Part shown: one piece after another, positions 14,896 to 22,860 of the stretch | Layout: every line of letters begins with the position of its first letter | Position numbering within the stretch: position 1 is the stretch's first letter | From: a virus | Virus record (IMG/VR): IMGVR_UViG_3300046692_000298 | Coordinates: 1-34,432 of that record | DNA: 34,432 nt | Strand: one strand, 5' to 3' | Notes under the pieces: generated by a model | What the model was told of the DNA's origin: nothing | What the model saw: only the letters and a program-made list of their open reading frames with translations | Databases searched by the model: none | Made by a program: the position numbers and the translations under genes

Positions 14896-15587
14896 TTCGC
14901 CGGCCCCACGTCCTTGCCGTCGCCCATCTCCTGGTGAACGTGCTTGGTCAGGCTGATGCCGGCCGCCGTAATGTCGCCGGTTGCGTCCACGCCGCCGGTG
15001 ATCTTGGCCGCCTTGCCGCCCGCGCCTGGCGCGCTGCCGCTGCCGGTCATGCCGCCCAGGTAAGCCAGCGTTTTTTGCACGGTCAGGTTGCCGGTGCACA
15101 GCGTGTCCAGCGCGTCGATCGTCACCTTGTTGGATTTAATCGTGGCGCTGTCGGTGGCGTTGACCGTGGCCGCCTTGGTGTTCACCGTGACGGACGTTGG
15201 GATATCCAGAACGGCGGTAGCGCCGTCCGGCAGCGTGGCGACCAGGGTGTGCGCGGCGTGGTCGTATTCGATGACCGCGCCGTCCGGGTAGCGCCTGGTG
15301 TGCGTGGTGGGCTTGTTGCTCGGCGGCGCGATCTCGTCGGTGTTGATGCCGCGCAGCGCCACGCCCTCGGCCGCGTCGCCGCCTGGGCAAAGCAGCAGGA
15401 CCAGCTCGCCCACGGTCGGCGGGTTCCAGTCGGTCGTTTCGCCGGCCGCCAGCGTCAGCCAGTTGATCCAGTTGGTTTGCATGTCGCCGCTCTCAACGCG
15501 GCACAGCACTTTGTCGTGATCGACGGCCAGAATCGTGCCCTTGCGTACAAGGTTCAAGATCAGCCGGTAGAGTTCGTTTATGTCCAT
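14892..15587 (-). CDS. V: Tail spike / baseplate assembly protein GpV
   Basis: This 231-aa protein matches P2 GpV, the membrane-piercing central spike. An OB-fold follows the start MDINELYRLILNLVRKGTI, with the conserved stretches SGDMQTNWINWLTLAAG and PPTVGELVLLLCPGGD. A beta-helical C-terminus of short Thr/Asp-rich strands ends with an HxH pair (TKHVHQEMG) that in P2 coordinates iron at the tip. I start the gene at 15587 because MDINELYR is the conserved start; the open frame extends upstream without similarity. The divergent methyltransferase lies about 170 bp upstream. Confidence 0.95.
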   Translation of the reverse strand: MDINELYRLILNLVRKGTILAVDHDKVLCRVESGDMQTNWINWLTLAAGETTDWNPPTVGELVLLLCPGGDAAEGVALRGINTDEIAPPSNKPTTHTRRYPDGAVIEYDHAAHTLVATLPDGATAVLDIPTSVTVNTKAATVNATDSATIKSNKVTIDALDTLCTGNLTVQKTLAYLGGMTGSGSAPGAGGKAAKITGGVDATGDITAAGISLTKHVHQEMGDGKDVGPAK

Positions 15588-15633
15588 GAGTGCATGGTGC
15601 CGCTCGCGTGCGCGCGAGTCAGCTACATGCGTT

Positions 15634-15652
15634 TGTGCTGGCGGCCACCACA
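15634..15652. promoter_or_regulatory. Possible Ogr-binding dyad upstream of V
   Basis: On the minus strand this 19-bp stretch has TGTG and CACA ends separated by 11 bases, so TGT-N13-ACA. P2 Ogr sites are TGT-N12-ACA near -55, so the spacing differs by one. Similar 19-mers ending in AGCAC plus one base occur upstream of FI (9770-9788, minus strand) and of P (22934-22952, plus strand). Its centre is 56 bp from the V start. The assignment is tentative. Confidence 0.3.
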
Positions 15653-15758
15653 CGCGCTAGGTGGTGTGAAGCCGCGCGACATTGCCGAGAATGGCGGGAC
15701 ATCGCAAACGCGGCCTGTAGCTGCGGGCGTTCTTGACCATACAAAGGAAACTCAAGCA

Positions 15759-16511
15759 GTGAAATCGACAGCACCAGCAAGGAAAAAAGCGAAGCCGGCC
15801 GCGCCGGATTATTTGAACAAGCTGCACCAGGTGGACGCGCTGGAATTCGTGCGCACGCTGCCGCGCGCTTCCATCGACATGCTGTTCACCGATCCGCCGT
15901 ATTCGTCCGGCGGTCTGCACTCGGGTTCGCGCAAACAGTCCACCGGGCAGAAGTACATCAACAACGCCACGGCGATGGATTACGAGGACTTTAACTTCGA
16001 CAACATGGACCAGCGCTCCTGGTCGTTCTGGTGCCATTCCTGGTTGATCGCGGCGCAGCGCGCCATGAAACCGGGCGGCATGCTTGTTTGCTATATCGAC
16101 TGGCGGCAGCTACCGGCGCTTACCGACGTGATCCAGGCGGCCGGCTTCACGATGCGCGGCATTGCGGTGTGGGATAAGACGACCGGCCGATCGCGGCCGC
16201 GCAAGGGCGGTTTCAAGCAACAGGCCGAATTCATCCTGTGGGCGTCGAAAGGCGACATGGACAAGGACGCCACGGTGTACCTGCCTGGCGTGTTCTCGTC
16301 GCCGCTGGAATTCCCTAAAAAGCATCTAACCGAAAAGCCGATCGACGTTGCGCACCAGGTGGTGCGCCTGGTGCCGCCTGGCGGCACTGTGCTGGACCTG
16401 TTCGCCGGCTGCGGCACGCACTTGGTGGCGGCGAAAGAAGCGGGCTTGAATTGGGTGGGGTGCGAGGAAAACGCGAAGATTTACCAGGTGGCGAGCGGCC
16501 GCCTACATTGA
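15759..16511 (+). CDS. Beta-class DNA methyltransferase (N6-adenine or N4-cytosine)
   Basis: This is an amino-methyltransferase of the DNA-methyl group. Motif IV DPPY (residues 45-48) precedes motif I FAGCGT (215-220), the order of the beta class; the KxL-T-E-K-P box (about 189-194) and LDLF before motif I are also typical. It transfers a methyl group from S-adenosylmethionine to adenine N6 or cytosine N4. No restriction partner is nearby, so it is an orphan enzyme, probably protecting phage DNA from host restriction or marking it. Residues 1-16 are basic. I chose the GTG at 15759 because AAAGGAAA lies just upstream; 250 aa result. It runs opposite to the flanking V and S operons. Confidence 0.92.
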   Translation: MKSTAPARKKAKPAAPDYLNKLHQVDALEFVRTLPRASIDMLFTDPPYSSGGLHSGSRKQSTGQKYINNATAMDYEDFNFDNMDQRSWSFWCHSWLIAAQRAMKPGGMLVCYIDWRQLPALTDVIQAAGFTMRGIAVWDKTTGRSRPRKGGFKQQAEFILWASKGDMDKDATVYLPGVFSSPLEFPKKHLTEKPIDVAHQVVRLVPPGGTVLDLFAGCGTHLVAAKEAGLNWVGCEENAKIYQVASGRLH

Positions 16512-16553
16512 AAAGGCCCGCCAGGGCGTCAGGATCGCGCCCAGGCGGGTTTT
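16511..16553. terminator. Bidirectional intrinsic terminator between methyltransferase and S
   Basis: The stem consists of CCCGCC (16517-16522) and GGGCG (16524-16528), separated by one A, pairing with CGCCC (16538-16542) and GGCGGG (16544-16549) around a 9-base loop. Four T residues follow (16550-16553), and four A residues precede it (16511-16514), so it can work in both directions. It overlaps the stop codon region of both converging genes. Confidence 0.92.
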
Positions 16554-17001
16554 ATCGTGCGAGGTGGGCCAGGAGCTTATCCCGGATCATTTCGCGCTCA
16601 GCGGGCGTAAAACCAAGCAGGGCGCGCACCGGGTATTTGTAGCGGGGACCGCCTGGCCGAACCGGGGCGCTCTCGCCGTCCTGGTGGACACGCGCCAGGG
16701 CGGCCACGCGGCCGGCGAAGCCTACCGCCAGGCCGTCGCTGGTCGCCTCGGTCTTGAGGAACCGCGCGGTGCGCAGCTTGGCGAACATGGCGCGGCGCTT
16801 GATGCGGCCGGCCTTGCCTCGCAGCTTGGCCTTGCGCGCCTCGTAGGCGCTGCCGTCCGGGTTGCGCTGGTCCTTGATGCGGGCTTGCTGGCTGCGGCGC
16901 AGCTCGCGCGCCACGTCGGCCGCCACGGCGCGGCGCTGGCCCGGTTGGAGCTGGGCCAGCAAGCCGCCGGCCCATTCCTCAATCGCGTGCAGCTCGTCCA
17001 T
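16552..17001 (-). CDS. S: Tail completion protein GpS
   Basis: This 149-aa protein matches the P2 GpS / virion morphogenesis family: ELHAIEEWAGGLLAQLQPGQ, RRAVAADVARELRRSQQARI and the PDGSAYEARKAKLRGKAGRI segment with its RNPDGS signature. It is needed to finish the tail and join it to the head. Its ATG shares one base with the stop of R. It is the last gene of the O-to-S operon and ends in the bidirectional terminator. Confidence 0.94.
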   Translation of the reverse strand: MDELHAIEEWAGGLLAQLQPGQRRAVAADVARELRRSQQARIKDQRNPDGSAYEARKAKLRGKAGRIKRRAMFAKLRTARFLKTEATSDGLAVGFAGRVAALARVHQDGESAPVRPGGPRYKYPVRALLGFTPAEREMIRDKLLAHLAR

Positions 17002-17435
17002 TACGGCGCCACCAGGCCGCTATATTTCCATTCCGGCACCGGCTCCTGGGCGTGTTCTGCTTGGTACGCGCCGGCGGCGTCCCGCGTGACCGTTACGGCC
17101 TCGGTCAGCGGGAGGTTGATAGACACGTCGACCGTGTCCTGGTTGAGTTGATCGACTTCAAAGGAAATCGCGGTGCGGCGCAGCTCGTTGTTTTCCACCA
17201 GCTCGGACTGGTTGAGCAAAACCCAAGCCATGAGGGCGATAAACACCTGGTCGGCGTCGCCGGCGAAGTCCGTTAATATCAAGTTGAGTGTGTACCGATA
17301 TTCAAACGATGGCATGGCGGTATCAATCGCCACGATGTGGCCGGCGTCGATGAACACCAGGAGCTTGTCCGGGGCCGCCTTCAGCTCCGGCACGGCGGCC
17401 ACGATCGCGGCGCGAAGGCTGGCGGGCTTAATCAT
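17001..17435 (-). CDS. R: Tail completion protein GpR
   Basis: This 144-aa protein matches P2 GpR: a start of MIKPASLRAAIVAAVPELKA, then PDKLLVFIDAGHI, FEYRYTLNLILTDFAGDADQ and VLLNQSELVENNELR. It works with S at the head-proximal tail end. The start codon at 17435 lies inside the last codons of the i-spanin gene (8-bp overlap), and its stop meets the ATG of S, so the lysis and tail-completion genes are tightly packed. Confidence 0.94.
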   Translation of the reverse strand: MIKPASLRAAIVAAVPELKAAPDKLLVFIDAGHIVAIDTAMPSFEYRYTLNLILTDFAGDADQVFIALMAWVLLNQSELVENNELRRTAISFEVDQLNQDTVDVSINLPLTEAVTVTRDAAGAYQAEHAQEPVPEWKYSGLVAP

Positions 17436-18006
17436 CGCTGCCCGCCGTTTCCTTGGCCCAGGTGCCGGCCTGGCCGTTGATCGCTACTTGCTGGTTGGCG
17501 TAGAACTCGCGCCAGCCGATGGCCTGTTCGCGCCAGGCGCGGCAACTGGTGGCGTTGTGGGCTTCGACGGCGGCGACGCCATCGAGCGGAACGGCGGCGG
17601 GTTCTCGGTCAGAATCGCGGGCGGGTCCGACAGCTTCACCAGACCAGGCGGCGTCGAGCACGCGGACAAAGCCAGCGTTGACAGCAAAGCGGCCCAGGTC
17701 GGCCGGCTGCACATAGGCGGGGATGCTATTTTCAATCTGTTCTCCTTTCTCATACACGGTTTTGATTCGGTCGCGGTATTTGGTTTCCGTCACCGTGACC
17801 ACCTTGCCCTGGCGCTCGATGATGCGCACCGATTGCGCGGTTTGCTTCGCCTGGTAGTCGATCATGGCATCAGCGCCGCGCCGCGCTTCGTGCAGCCGGC
17901 CGACGCCGTAGGCGGCCGCGATCAGCGCCGCCGCCGCAATCCACTTCACGTAGTCCGGCAGGACGAAGCCGCCCAGGTCCGCCAGGCGAGCGGCGATCGC
18001 TTTCAT
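17428..18006 (-). CDS. i-spanin (Rz/LysB-like inner-membrane spanin)
   Basis: This 192-aa protein has a single N-terminal membrane helix (about residues 18-37, YVKWIAAAALIAAAYGVGRL) followed by a long charged periplasmic region with heptad character, typical of an Rz-type i-spanin. In the last lysis step it pairs with the o-spanin to fuse inner and outer membranes. The start at 18006 overlaps the endolysin stop as ATGA; the frame is open upstream but that part is the shadow of the endolysin gene. The o-spanin is nested wholly within it in the +1 frame. Confidence 0.88.
   Translation of the reverse strand: MKAIAARLADLGGFVLPDYVKWIAAAALIAAAYGVGRLHEARRGADAMIDYQAKQTAQSVRIIERQGKVVTVTETKYRDRIKTVYEKGEQIENSIPAYVQPADLGRFAVNAGFVRVLDAAWSGEAVGPARDSDREPAAVPLDGVAAVEAHNATSCRAWREQAIGWREFYANQQVAINGQAGTWAKETAGSDD
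17484..17735 (-). CDS. o-spanin lipoprotein nested inside the i-spanin gene (Rz1-like)
   Basis: An 83-aa reading frame lies entirely inside the i-spanin gene in another frame. It has a signal peptide (MKIASPPMCSRPTWAALLST) with lipobox LSAC, lipidated at Cys26, and a mature Pro-rich part of about 58 aa. This is the classic Rz1 plan: an outer-membrane lipoprotein reaching the i-spanin across the periplasm. I prefer the TTG start at 17735, because AAAGGAG lies six bases before it. An ATG at 17753 in the same frame has no such site and would add six residues; a later ATG at 17714 is also possible. Confidence 0.85.
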   Translation of the reverse strand: MKIASPPMCSRPTWAALLSTLALSACSTPPGLVKLSDPPAILTENPPPFRSMASPPSKPTTPPVAAPGANRPSAGASSTPTSK

Positions 18007-18803
18007 GCCGCCGCCTTTTCCGCGCCGGCGTATTTCGCGTATGCCTGGGCCAGCTTGGCGTCGTACAGGTTGCGGGCGTAGTCGGGGCCGTTGTACAGCT
18101 TGGCGAAGGTGGACCACTTGCGCGCCTTCAGCGCGGCCAGCAGGGCCGGGTCGTGAGCGATGAAGCGGACGAATGCGCCGAGCTGCTCGGCCTCGCCTTC
18201 CTCCATCGCCTCCACGAACTCGTCCAGGCTCTCGTAGCCCAGGGCTTGCCAGTGGTAGCCCATGATCTGGAAGCCGCCCCAGGAGCATGCCTCATAGGCC
18301 GCCGCCTCGCAGACCAGCATCGCGCCGGCCAGGCGCATGTACTCGGCCGCGCCGCCCTGGTAGCCGCCGCGCTCCTGTGATACCAGGTTCGGCTTGCGTT
18401 CCGCGATCGGGGCCGGGTCGATGCCGTGGGCCTCCAGGCGCTTCCAGAACACATGGCGCTCAAACAGGATTTTAGGGCGGCCGTCCGGCAGCATGCCCAT
18501 GCCCAGGGATTCCACCTCGTTGACGGCGCGCACCGCCGCCAGTTGCACGCCCAGCAGCTCGGCCGCTTTCACCAGGTCGTCGTCGGTCAGGTGGTGCGCC
18601 AGCGTGACGCCGCGCAGCGCGATAAAGGTCTTGGGGCCGGCGATGCCGTCCACCACCAGGCCTTTCTGTTTTTGGATCGCCATCACCGCGGCCTCGGTGG
18701 CCTGGTCAAAATAGCCGGTCACAGGGACCGGCTGGCCGCTGTTGCCCAGGCGCTTTTGCAGGGATTCGACTTCAACGCCGTGGTCGCCGAGTTTGTAAAT
18801 CAT
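18003..18803 (-). CDS. Endolysin, N-acetylmuramidase with peptidoglycan-binding domain
   Basis: The 266-aa enzyme begins with a peptidoglycan-binding type-1 domain (residues about 5-60, GVEVESLQKRLGN, TGYFDQATEAAVMAIQK, DGIAGPKT). It continues with a muramidase domain (DUF3380) containing the likely catalytic Glu in AVNEVESLG and the motifs ILFERHVFW, SWGGFQIMGYHW and LYNGPDYA. It has no signal peptide, so release depends on a holin. It follows the two holin candidates and is coupled by ATGA to the i-spanin, a compact lysis cassette between X and R. Confidence 0.95.
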   Translation of the reverse strand: MIYKLGDHGVEVESLQKRLGNSGQPVPVTGYFDQATEAAVMAIQKQKGLVVDGIAGPKTFIALRGVTLAHHLTDDDLVKAAELLGVQLAAVRAVNEVESLGMGMLPDGRPKILFERHVFWKRLEAHGIDPAPIAERKPNLVSQERGGYQGGAAEYMRLAGAMLVCEAAAYEACSWGGFQIMGYHWQALGYESLDEFVEAMEEGEAEQLGAFVRFIAHDPALLAALKARKWSTFAKLYNGPDYARNLYDAKLAQAYAKYAGAEKAAA

Positions 18804-18807
18804 GGGG

Positions 18808-19083
18808 TCATTCCTTCCAGAGCATGCGCGCGACGTTGCCGCGCGCGTTGTAGATAATCAGATCGAGCAAGATCGTGCGGGCCGTTTCCATGTGGCTGAA
18901 TGGGGCGGTGGACAAGGCCAGCTCGATACCGGAGCCGCCCAGGACAACCATGATTGCCCAGGCAACCCAGGCGACGTGCCGGCGGTGGCGCGCGCCTTCT
19001 TTGCGGTACACCAGGAGGCGGAAGAAAGCCAGGAAATAGAAGCCGATGGCGATGTGCTTCAGGATGTCATCGAGCGCGGTCAT
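18808..19083 (-). CDS. Holin candidate, 3-TM family (Phage_holin_3-like)
   Basis: This 91-aa protein has hydrophobic segments at about residues 9-24 (HIAIGFYFLAFFRLLVY) and 38-60 (VAWVAWAIMVVLGGSGIELA), plus a weaker third near TILLDLIIY. Arg and Lys lie between them. This resembles the 3-TM holins next to muramidase genes in P2-like phages of betaproteobacteria. It would form membrane lesions that release the endolysin. The start overlaps the stop of the 117-aa membrane protein as ATGA. Which of the two membrane proteins is holin and which is antiholin or helper is not decided by sequence. Confidence 0.8.
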   Translation of the reverse strand: MTALDDILKHIAIGFYFLAFFRLLVYRKEGARHRRHVAWVAWAIMVVLGGSGIELALSTAPFSHMETARTILLDLIIYNARGNVARMLWKE

Positions 19084-19433
19084 TCGTCCTTTCCTTTCTT
19101 GCCGAAGAAGGCCAGCAGATCAACGGTTTTCAGGCGCTCCAGCAGTTGCAACGTGATGGCGATCGCACAGGCCGCCACCAGGAAGGCGGCAACGCCGGTG
19201 GAGCGGATCGGCGTGACGTTGACGATATCGGGTGCGCCCAGGTAGCCCACGATCAGAGAAATGACCAGGTAGGCGATGCGCTTGGGGATATTCAGGTCTT
19301 TGGAAGTCACTACCAGGAGCGACGCGCCGGCAAACGCACCTACCAGGGCGTTGCCGTCGATGCCTGGGAACAGGCTTGCAAAGCCGATGCCGGCAGAGGC
19401 AACGGCGATAGTTGTGGTGCTTGGTTCTGCCAT
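19080..19433 (-). CDS. Second holin/antiholin-like membrane protein, 117 aa
   Basis: At least three hydrophobic segments are visible (IAVASAGIGFASLFP and ALVGAFAGASLLVV, then RIAYLVISLIVGYLG and GVAAFLVAACAIAITLQLL), with a charged C-terminus (FFGKKGKDE). It resembles LydA-type or related phage holins found directly after gene X in P2-like phages of betaproteobacteria. It forms a translationally coupled pair with the 91-aa holin. One may be the pore former and the other its timer. Confidence 0.78.
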   Translation of the reverse strand: MAEPSTTTIAVASAGIGFASLFPGIDGNALVGAFAGASLLVVTSKDLNIPKRIAYLVISLIVGYLGAPDIVNVTPIRSTGVAAFLVAACAIAITLQLLERLKTVDLLAFFGKKGKDE

Positions 19434-19445
19434 CTTGATTCCTAG

Positions 19446-19652
19446 TTAATCCCACAGGTTTATGAGGGTGGTTTTCGGTTGCGCGGTTGGCGCGTCGGGT
19501 ATTTCAACAACCAGGCCATGCGGCAGGATCGGCCCGTAGTCGGCCAGGCCTGGGTTCAGTTCTAAGGTGGCCTCCACCACGCCGCGCGTTTGGCCTCGGT
19601 GCCGCCAGCACAGCAGGTCCACCGTGTCGCCTTGCTGCGTGGTGACGCGCAT
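19446..19652 (-). CDS. X: Tail protein GpX (LysM-like)
   Basis: This 68-aa protein matches the P2 GpX family, a very short LysM-like tail component: a TxQGDTVDLLCWRH start, then VEATLELNPGLADYGPILPH and GLVVEIPDAP. Its ATG shares one base with the stop of L (19652), so translation is coupled. The order L-X-holin-lysin is that of P2. Confidence 0.95.
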   Translation of the reverse strand: MRVTTQQGDTVDLLCWRHRGQTRGVVEATLELNPGLADYGPILPHGLVVEIPDAPTAQPKTTLINLWD

Positions 19653-20140
19653 CAGATCAGCTCCACGGTGGTGCGGTTCACGCCTAGGAGGTCGCGGATA
19701 GCCCAGCGCGCGGCCTTGCGGTCGTCGTCCACGGTGGTGTCGAGCTGGTCCGCTTCGTGCGCGCCGGACTTGGTGCTATCGAAGTCGCGGTAGCGTTCGG
19801 TCAGATCCGCTTTCGTGCTGCGGTACACCGCCGTGCGGTACAGCGTGGCCTTGACGCTCTGCCCGCCGATCTTCGGCAGCATGCTTTCCACGTCGGCCGC
19901 TCCTGCAGCCACGCTCGCGGCCTTCCAGCCGGCCAGCTCGCCGTTGACGTTGATAATGGCGCTCACCAGGGCGTCCACCAGGCGTTCATCGGTCACGGTG
20001 CCATTCAGGCGCATGGCGGCGCGCAAGTGGGCCTTGTCGATGTCGGGGAAGAAGCCGTCATTGCTGACGATGCCGGCGGCCGGCGTGCCGTCTGGTGCTG
20101 CTGCGGTCGGGGCCGGTTCGTTTGCGATAAAGGAGGACAT
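19652..20140 (-). CDS. L: Head completion/stabilisation protein GpL
   Basis: This 162-aa protein matches P2 GpL, which joins the filled capsid at the connector and stabilises packaged DNA. Family sequence includes GFFPDIDKAHLRAAMRLNGT, VNGELAGWKAASVAAG and LYRTAVYRSTKADLTERYRD. It lies in the O-N-M-L-X order of P2 and ends one base into the start of X. Confidence 0.95.
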   Translation of the reverse strand: MSSFIANEPAPTAAAPDGTPAAGIVSNDGFFPDIDKAHLRAAMRLNGTVTDERLVDALVSAIINVNGELAGWKAASVAAGAADVESMLPKIGGQSVKATLYRTAVYRSTKADLTERYRDFDSTKSGAHEADQLDTTVDDDRKAARWAIRDLLGVNRTTVELI

Positions 20141-20237
20141 AGCGGTCGCTTTCGGTTAGATGGCGGTGGGCTGGCGTCGGACAGCGTGGAGCCGTAAGGC
20201 CTTGCTATCGTCAGCCAGCGCCGCCAAGGCCGGGGGG

Positions 20238-20918
20238 CTAGTTACCGCCGCCGGCATCGCTGCCGGTGGCTAAGGTGCCGAGCTGCTTTTGCAGTCGGTC
20301 AATGTCGAGTTTCACGCCTACGCGGTCGTGCAGTTGCAGCGCACGATTCAGGTAGAGCAAGGCCACTTCGGGCTTGTCCTGCGAGGCCAGGCCCAGCGCC
20401 TTGTACAGCTTGGCGCGCACCTGGTCGGGCATGTCGTGCGATTCGGTCAGGTCGGCTACGTGCTTGAGCTGGTCCACGTCGAACGGCTGGTTAGCCTTGA
20501 GCGCGATGATTGCCTGTTCCGCGAATTCTTCCGCAACCACGGTGGCCGTGGAGCGGTCGAACGAGTCCGGCAGGGTAAGCCGGTGCGTCAGCGCATATTC
20601 CGCGATGGACAGCGCGCCGGCAAAGTCGCCGGCGTCGATGCGCCACAGCATGATCGTGGTCAACACGTCGTCTTGTGCGCCCCGCCCGCCTTCCAGCGAG
20701 CCGGCCACGTAGTCGGCGTATTCCGGCAGCACTTCACGCTTCACCGCGATCTTGCGTTCAATTGACTTGATCGAGTGCAGCCGATGGCGATCGGTCGCCA
20801 GCTTGGCGAGCATCAGCTCGTACCGGCTCGCGCCGGCGAGCGATTCGCCAGGCGCGGCCGATGCCGCCGCTAGTGCCGCGCTCACGCGCTCGAAATGGGC
20901 TCGGGCGGGGCTGCTCAT
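20238..20918 (-). CDS. M: Small terminase subunit GpM
   Basis: This 226-aa protein matches P2 GpM, the small terminase subunit that recognises cos and works with the ATPase P. Typical stretches are SSPARAHFERVSAALAAA, RYELMLAKLATDRHRLHSIK and VLPEYADYVAGSLEGGRGAQ, with TPR-like helices towards the C-terminus (DKPEVALLYLNRALQLHDRV). A 97-bp gap without a recognisable gene separates it from L downstream. It follows N by two bases. Confidence 0.95.
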   Translation of the reverse strand: MSSPARAHFERVSAALAAASAAPGESLAGASRYELMLAKLATDRHRLHSIKSIERKIAVKREVLPEYADYVAGSLEGGRGAQDDVLTTIMLWRIDAGDFAGALSIAEYALTHRLTLPDSFDRSTATVVAEEFAEQAIIALKANQPFDVDQLKHVADLTESHDMPDQVRAKLYKALGLASQDKPEVALLYLNRALQLHDRVGVKLDIDRLQKQLGTLATGSDAGGGN

Positions 20919-20920
20919 GG

Positions 20921-21931
20921 TTATGCCTTCAGCTCGATGTTTTCGGCCATGCCGGTCATGCCGTAGTCTTCCACCACGTAGGCTTCGTTGTTCGACTCGT
21001 AGTTTTCGATACGGTCGCGCTCCGGCACGTCCTTGATGTTGCGGCGGCGGGTGCCGTCCTGGTAGTAGATCGACAGGTTGTCCAGGCGAGTGACCAGCAG
21101 ACCGTTAGCGGGGAAGAAAGGCACGCGGACGGCCGGCAGGTTGCCGATGCGCTTCTGGCTCACGATCAGGTCGGCGGCCAGCTTCTCGGTGTTGGCCTGT
21201 TCCTGGTTCACGATCGGGAAGTATTTGTCGGCCAGCAGCTTGCGGCCGCAGATCACTACCAGGCCGGTATCTTCCTGGTACCACTCGTCCAGCAGGTTGT
21301 TGACGATATCGAACACCAGGGCGTCCAGGTTGGCGTAGTCGCCGGCCTGGCCCACGGTGATCTTGCCGGCTACCGCGCCGTGGCTCATTACGCGCTGCGG
21401 CGCGTTGTCGCGGATTTGTTGCAGCCAGCCCTTGTTCACGTCTTGCAGCAGCGGGTTGGCGACGCGGTTGGAAGTCGCCGCGCGGGCCACGCCGTTGAAA
21501 CCGATCGTGATGCGGTCCAGCGCCTGGCGCTTCAGGATCGCATCGCGGAGGATGGTCTGGAAGCCGTTCTGACGCGCCCAGGCGTCCAGGGTCGCATAGC
21601 GGACATGGGTGTCGAAGTTGGTTTGCTCGCAGCGGAAGCGGTTTTGCTGGGCGATGTTGGCGATATCGGTCGTGGTGCGCGCCGCCTGGGTGGTGTCCGT
21701 GGTGCTGGCGGTCGAGCCGCCGACGCCCAGGCCCAGCTTTTCGCCTTCCTGGTCGGTGACAGGCGACATGTTGATGCTGCCCAGGAAGGCGCTGGACGCC
21801 TGAATTTTTTGCTCCATCGTTTGCTGCACGGCCGGCGCTACCGTGAATTTCTCGGTGGCGGAAGGCACGCCGTTCAGGCCGGCTACCTGGGAGGTATAGG
21901 CGTTGAACTTGACACGGGTTTCGTTACGCAT
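20921..21931 (-). CDS. N: Major capsid protein GpN
   Basis: This 336-aa protein matches P2 GpN, the HK97-fold capsid subunit. Recognisable parts include a start of MRNETRVKFNAYTSQVA, then DFDTHVRYATLDAWA-like sequence (NFDTHVRYATLDAWARQNGF), ILKRQALDRITIGFNG and LDNLSIYYQDGTRRR with DRIENYESNNEAYVVEDYG near the end. The N-terminal region is expected to be removed by the GpO protease during maturation. The length is the family standard. Confidence 0.97.
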   Translation of the reverse strand: MRNETRVKFNAYTSQVAGLNGVPSATEKFTVAPAVQQTMEQKIQASSAFLGSINMSPVTDQEGEKLGLGVGGSTASTTDTTQAARTTTDIANIAQQNRFRCEQTNFDTHVRYATLDAWARQNGFQTILRDAILKRQALDRITIGFNGVARAATSNRVANPLLQDVNKGWLQQIRDNAPQRVMSHGAVAGKITVGQAGDYANLDALVFDIVNNLLDEWYQEDTGLVVICGRKLLADKYFPIVNQEQANTEKLAADLIVSQKRIGNLPAVRVPFFPANGLLVTRLDNLSIYYQDGTRRRNIKDVPERDRIENYESNNEAYVVEDYGMTGMAENIELKA

Positions 21932-21976
21932 GGGGGTGATTCTCCTAAGTCTCTAAAGTGTGGTTGGTTCTGCGGG

Positions 21977-22849
21977 TTAGCAGTCGGTCGTGGCTTCGCC
22001 GCTGCCGCCGGTGGCGGCTGGGCGATGGGCCTGGCCGCCGTCCTGTTTGGACAGCTTCGCCACCAGGTCGGAGAATTCCTTGCGGTCCTTCTCGCGGTCG
22101 GCGGTCAGGGTGGCCACCTGGTCGTTCAGGGTGGTGATGGTCGCGGTTGCCTGGGCGAAGGCGTCCGCCTGTTCCTTGCCGTGCGTCGCCAGCAGCGTGA
22201 CGGCCTGGTTGATGTCGGTGAAGCGGGCTTCATCGGAGGCGGTCTTTTTCGCGCCACCGGCCAGCAGCTCTTGCACGCTGCTAAACAGCTTGGCTACGGC
22301 GCCAGGCGCGGCGGCCGGCTCCAGTTCGATGACGGTTTCAACGGCCGCCGTGAACAGGTTGTGCGGGTTCTGCTTCTTGTGGGTGAAAGGCGAGGCGGCA
22401 GGGTTTTGAGCTGCGAAAGCCAGAATCTCGGTACCCAGGCTGGCGGGGCTGTCGGTGACGGCCAGGCCTACCATGTACGCTTCGCCGGTCTTGGCGAAGT
22501 TCGGGTCAACTTCGATCGAGGTGTAGATTTTCTGTTTCGCGTCGGTCAGGGCCACCAGCTCGGGCAGCGGCGCGATGGTGGCGAACAGGCCCAGCTTGCC
22601 GGAAAACTCGCCGCTCAGCTCTTGCGCTTCCAGCTCCAGCACGTCGCCGTAGGCCTTGAACTGGCTGTCCGGCAGGATGCCGCGAATGTGTTCCAGGTTG
22701 ACGCGAGCGCCGTACTTGGTGGCGCTGTAGTTGGCCGCCATCTGCGTGATCCATTCGCGCGTGATTTCGCGGCCGTCGGTGGTCGCGCCCTCAACGGCGA
22801 CGCGGAATTTTTTCGATTTGGCCTTACTGGTGTCTGCTGCTTTGCTCAT
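21977..22849 (-). CDS. O: Capsid scaffold and maturation protease GpO
   Basis: This 290-aa protein matches P2 GpO. The N-terminal half is the serine protease, with a probable triad D25, H54 (ARVNLEHIRG) and S111 (IYTSIEVDP), spaced like D19/H48/S107 reported for P2. The C-terminal half is a helical scaffold (LNDQVATLTADREKDRKEFS) that is proteolysed as the capsid matures. It is the first gene of the leftward O-to-S operon. Its ribosome site GGAG lies in one arm of an inverted repeat at 22861-22890. Confidence 0.96.
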   Translation of the reverse strand: MSKAADTSKAKSKKFRVAVEGATTDGREITREWITQMAANYSATKYGARVNLEHIRGILPDSQFKAYGDVLELEAQELSGEFSGKLGLFATIAPLPELVALTDAKQKIYTSIEVDPNFAKTGEAYMVGLAVTDSPASLGTEILAFAAQNPAASPFTHKKQNPHNLFTAAVETVIELEPAAAPGAVAKLFSSVQELLAGGAKKTASDEARFTDINQAVTLLATHGKEQADAFAQATATITTLNDQVATLTADREKDRKEFSDLVAKLSKQDGGQAHRPAATGGSGEATTDC

Positions 22850-22860
22850 TGCTGTGTGTT

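Noticed and set aside
14877-15758. N-terminal extension of the methyltransferase frame
   Set aside because: The extension is antisense to gene V and has no methyltransferase similarity. The GTG at 15759 with a ribosome site gives the expected domain length.
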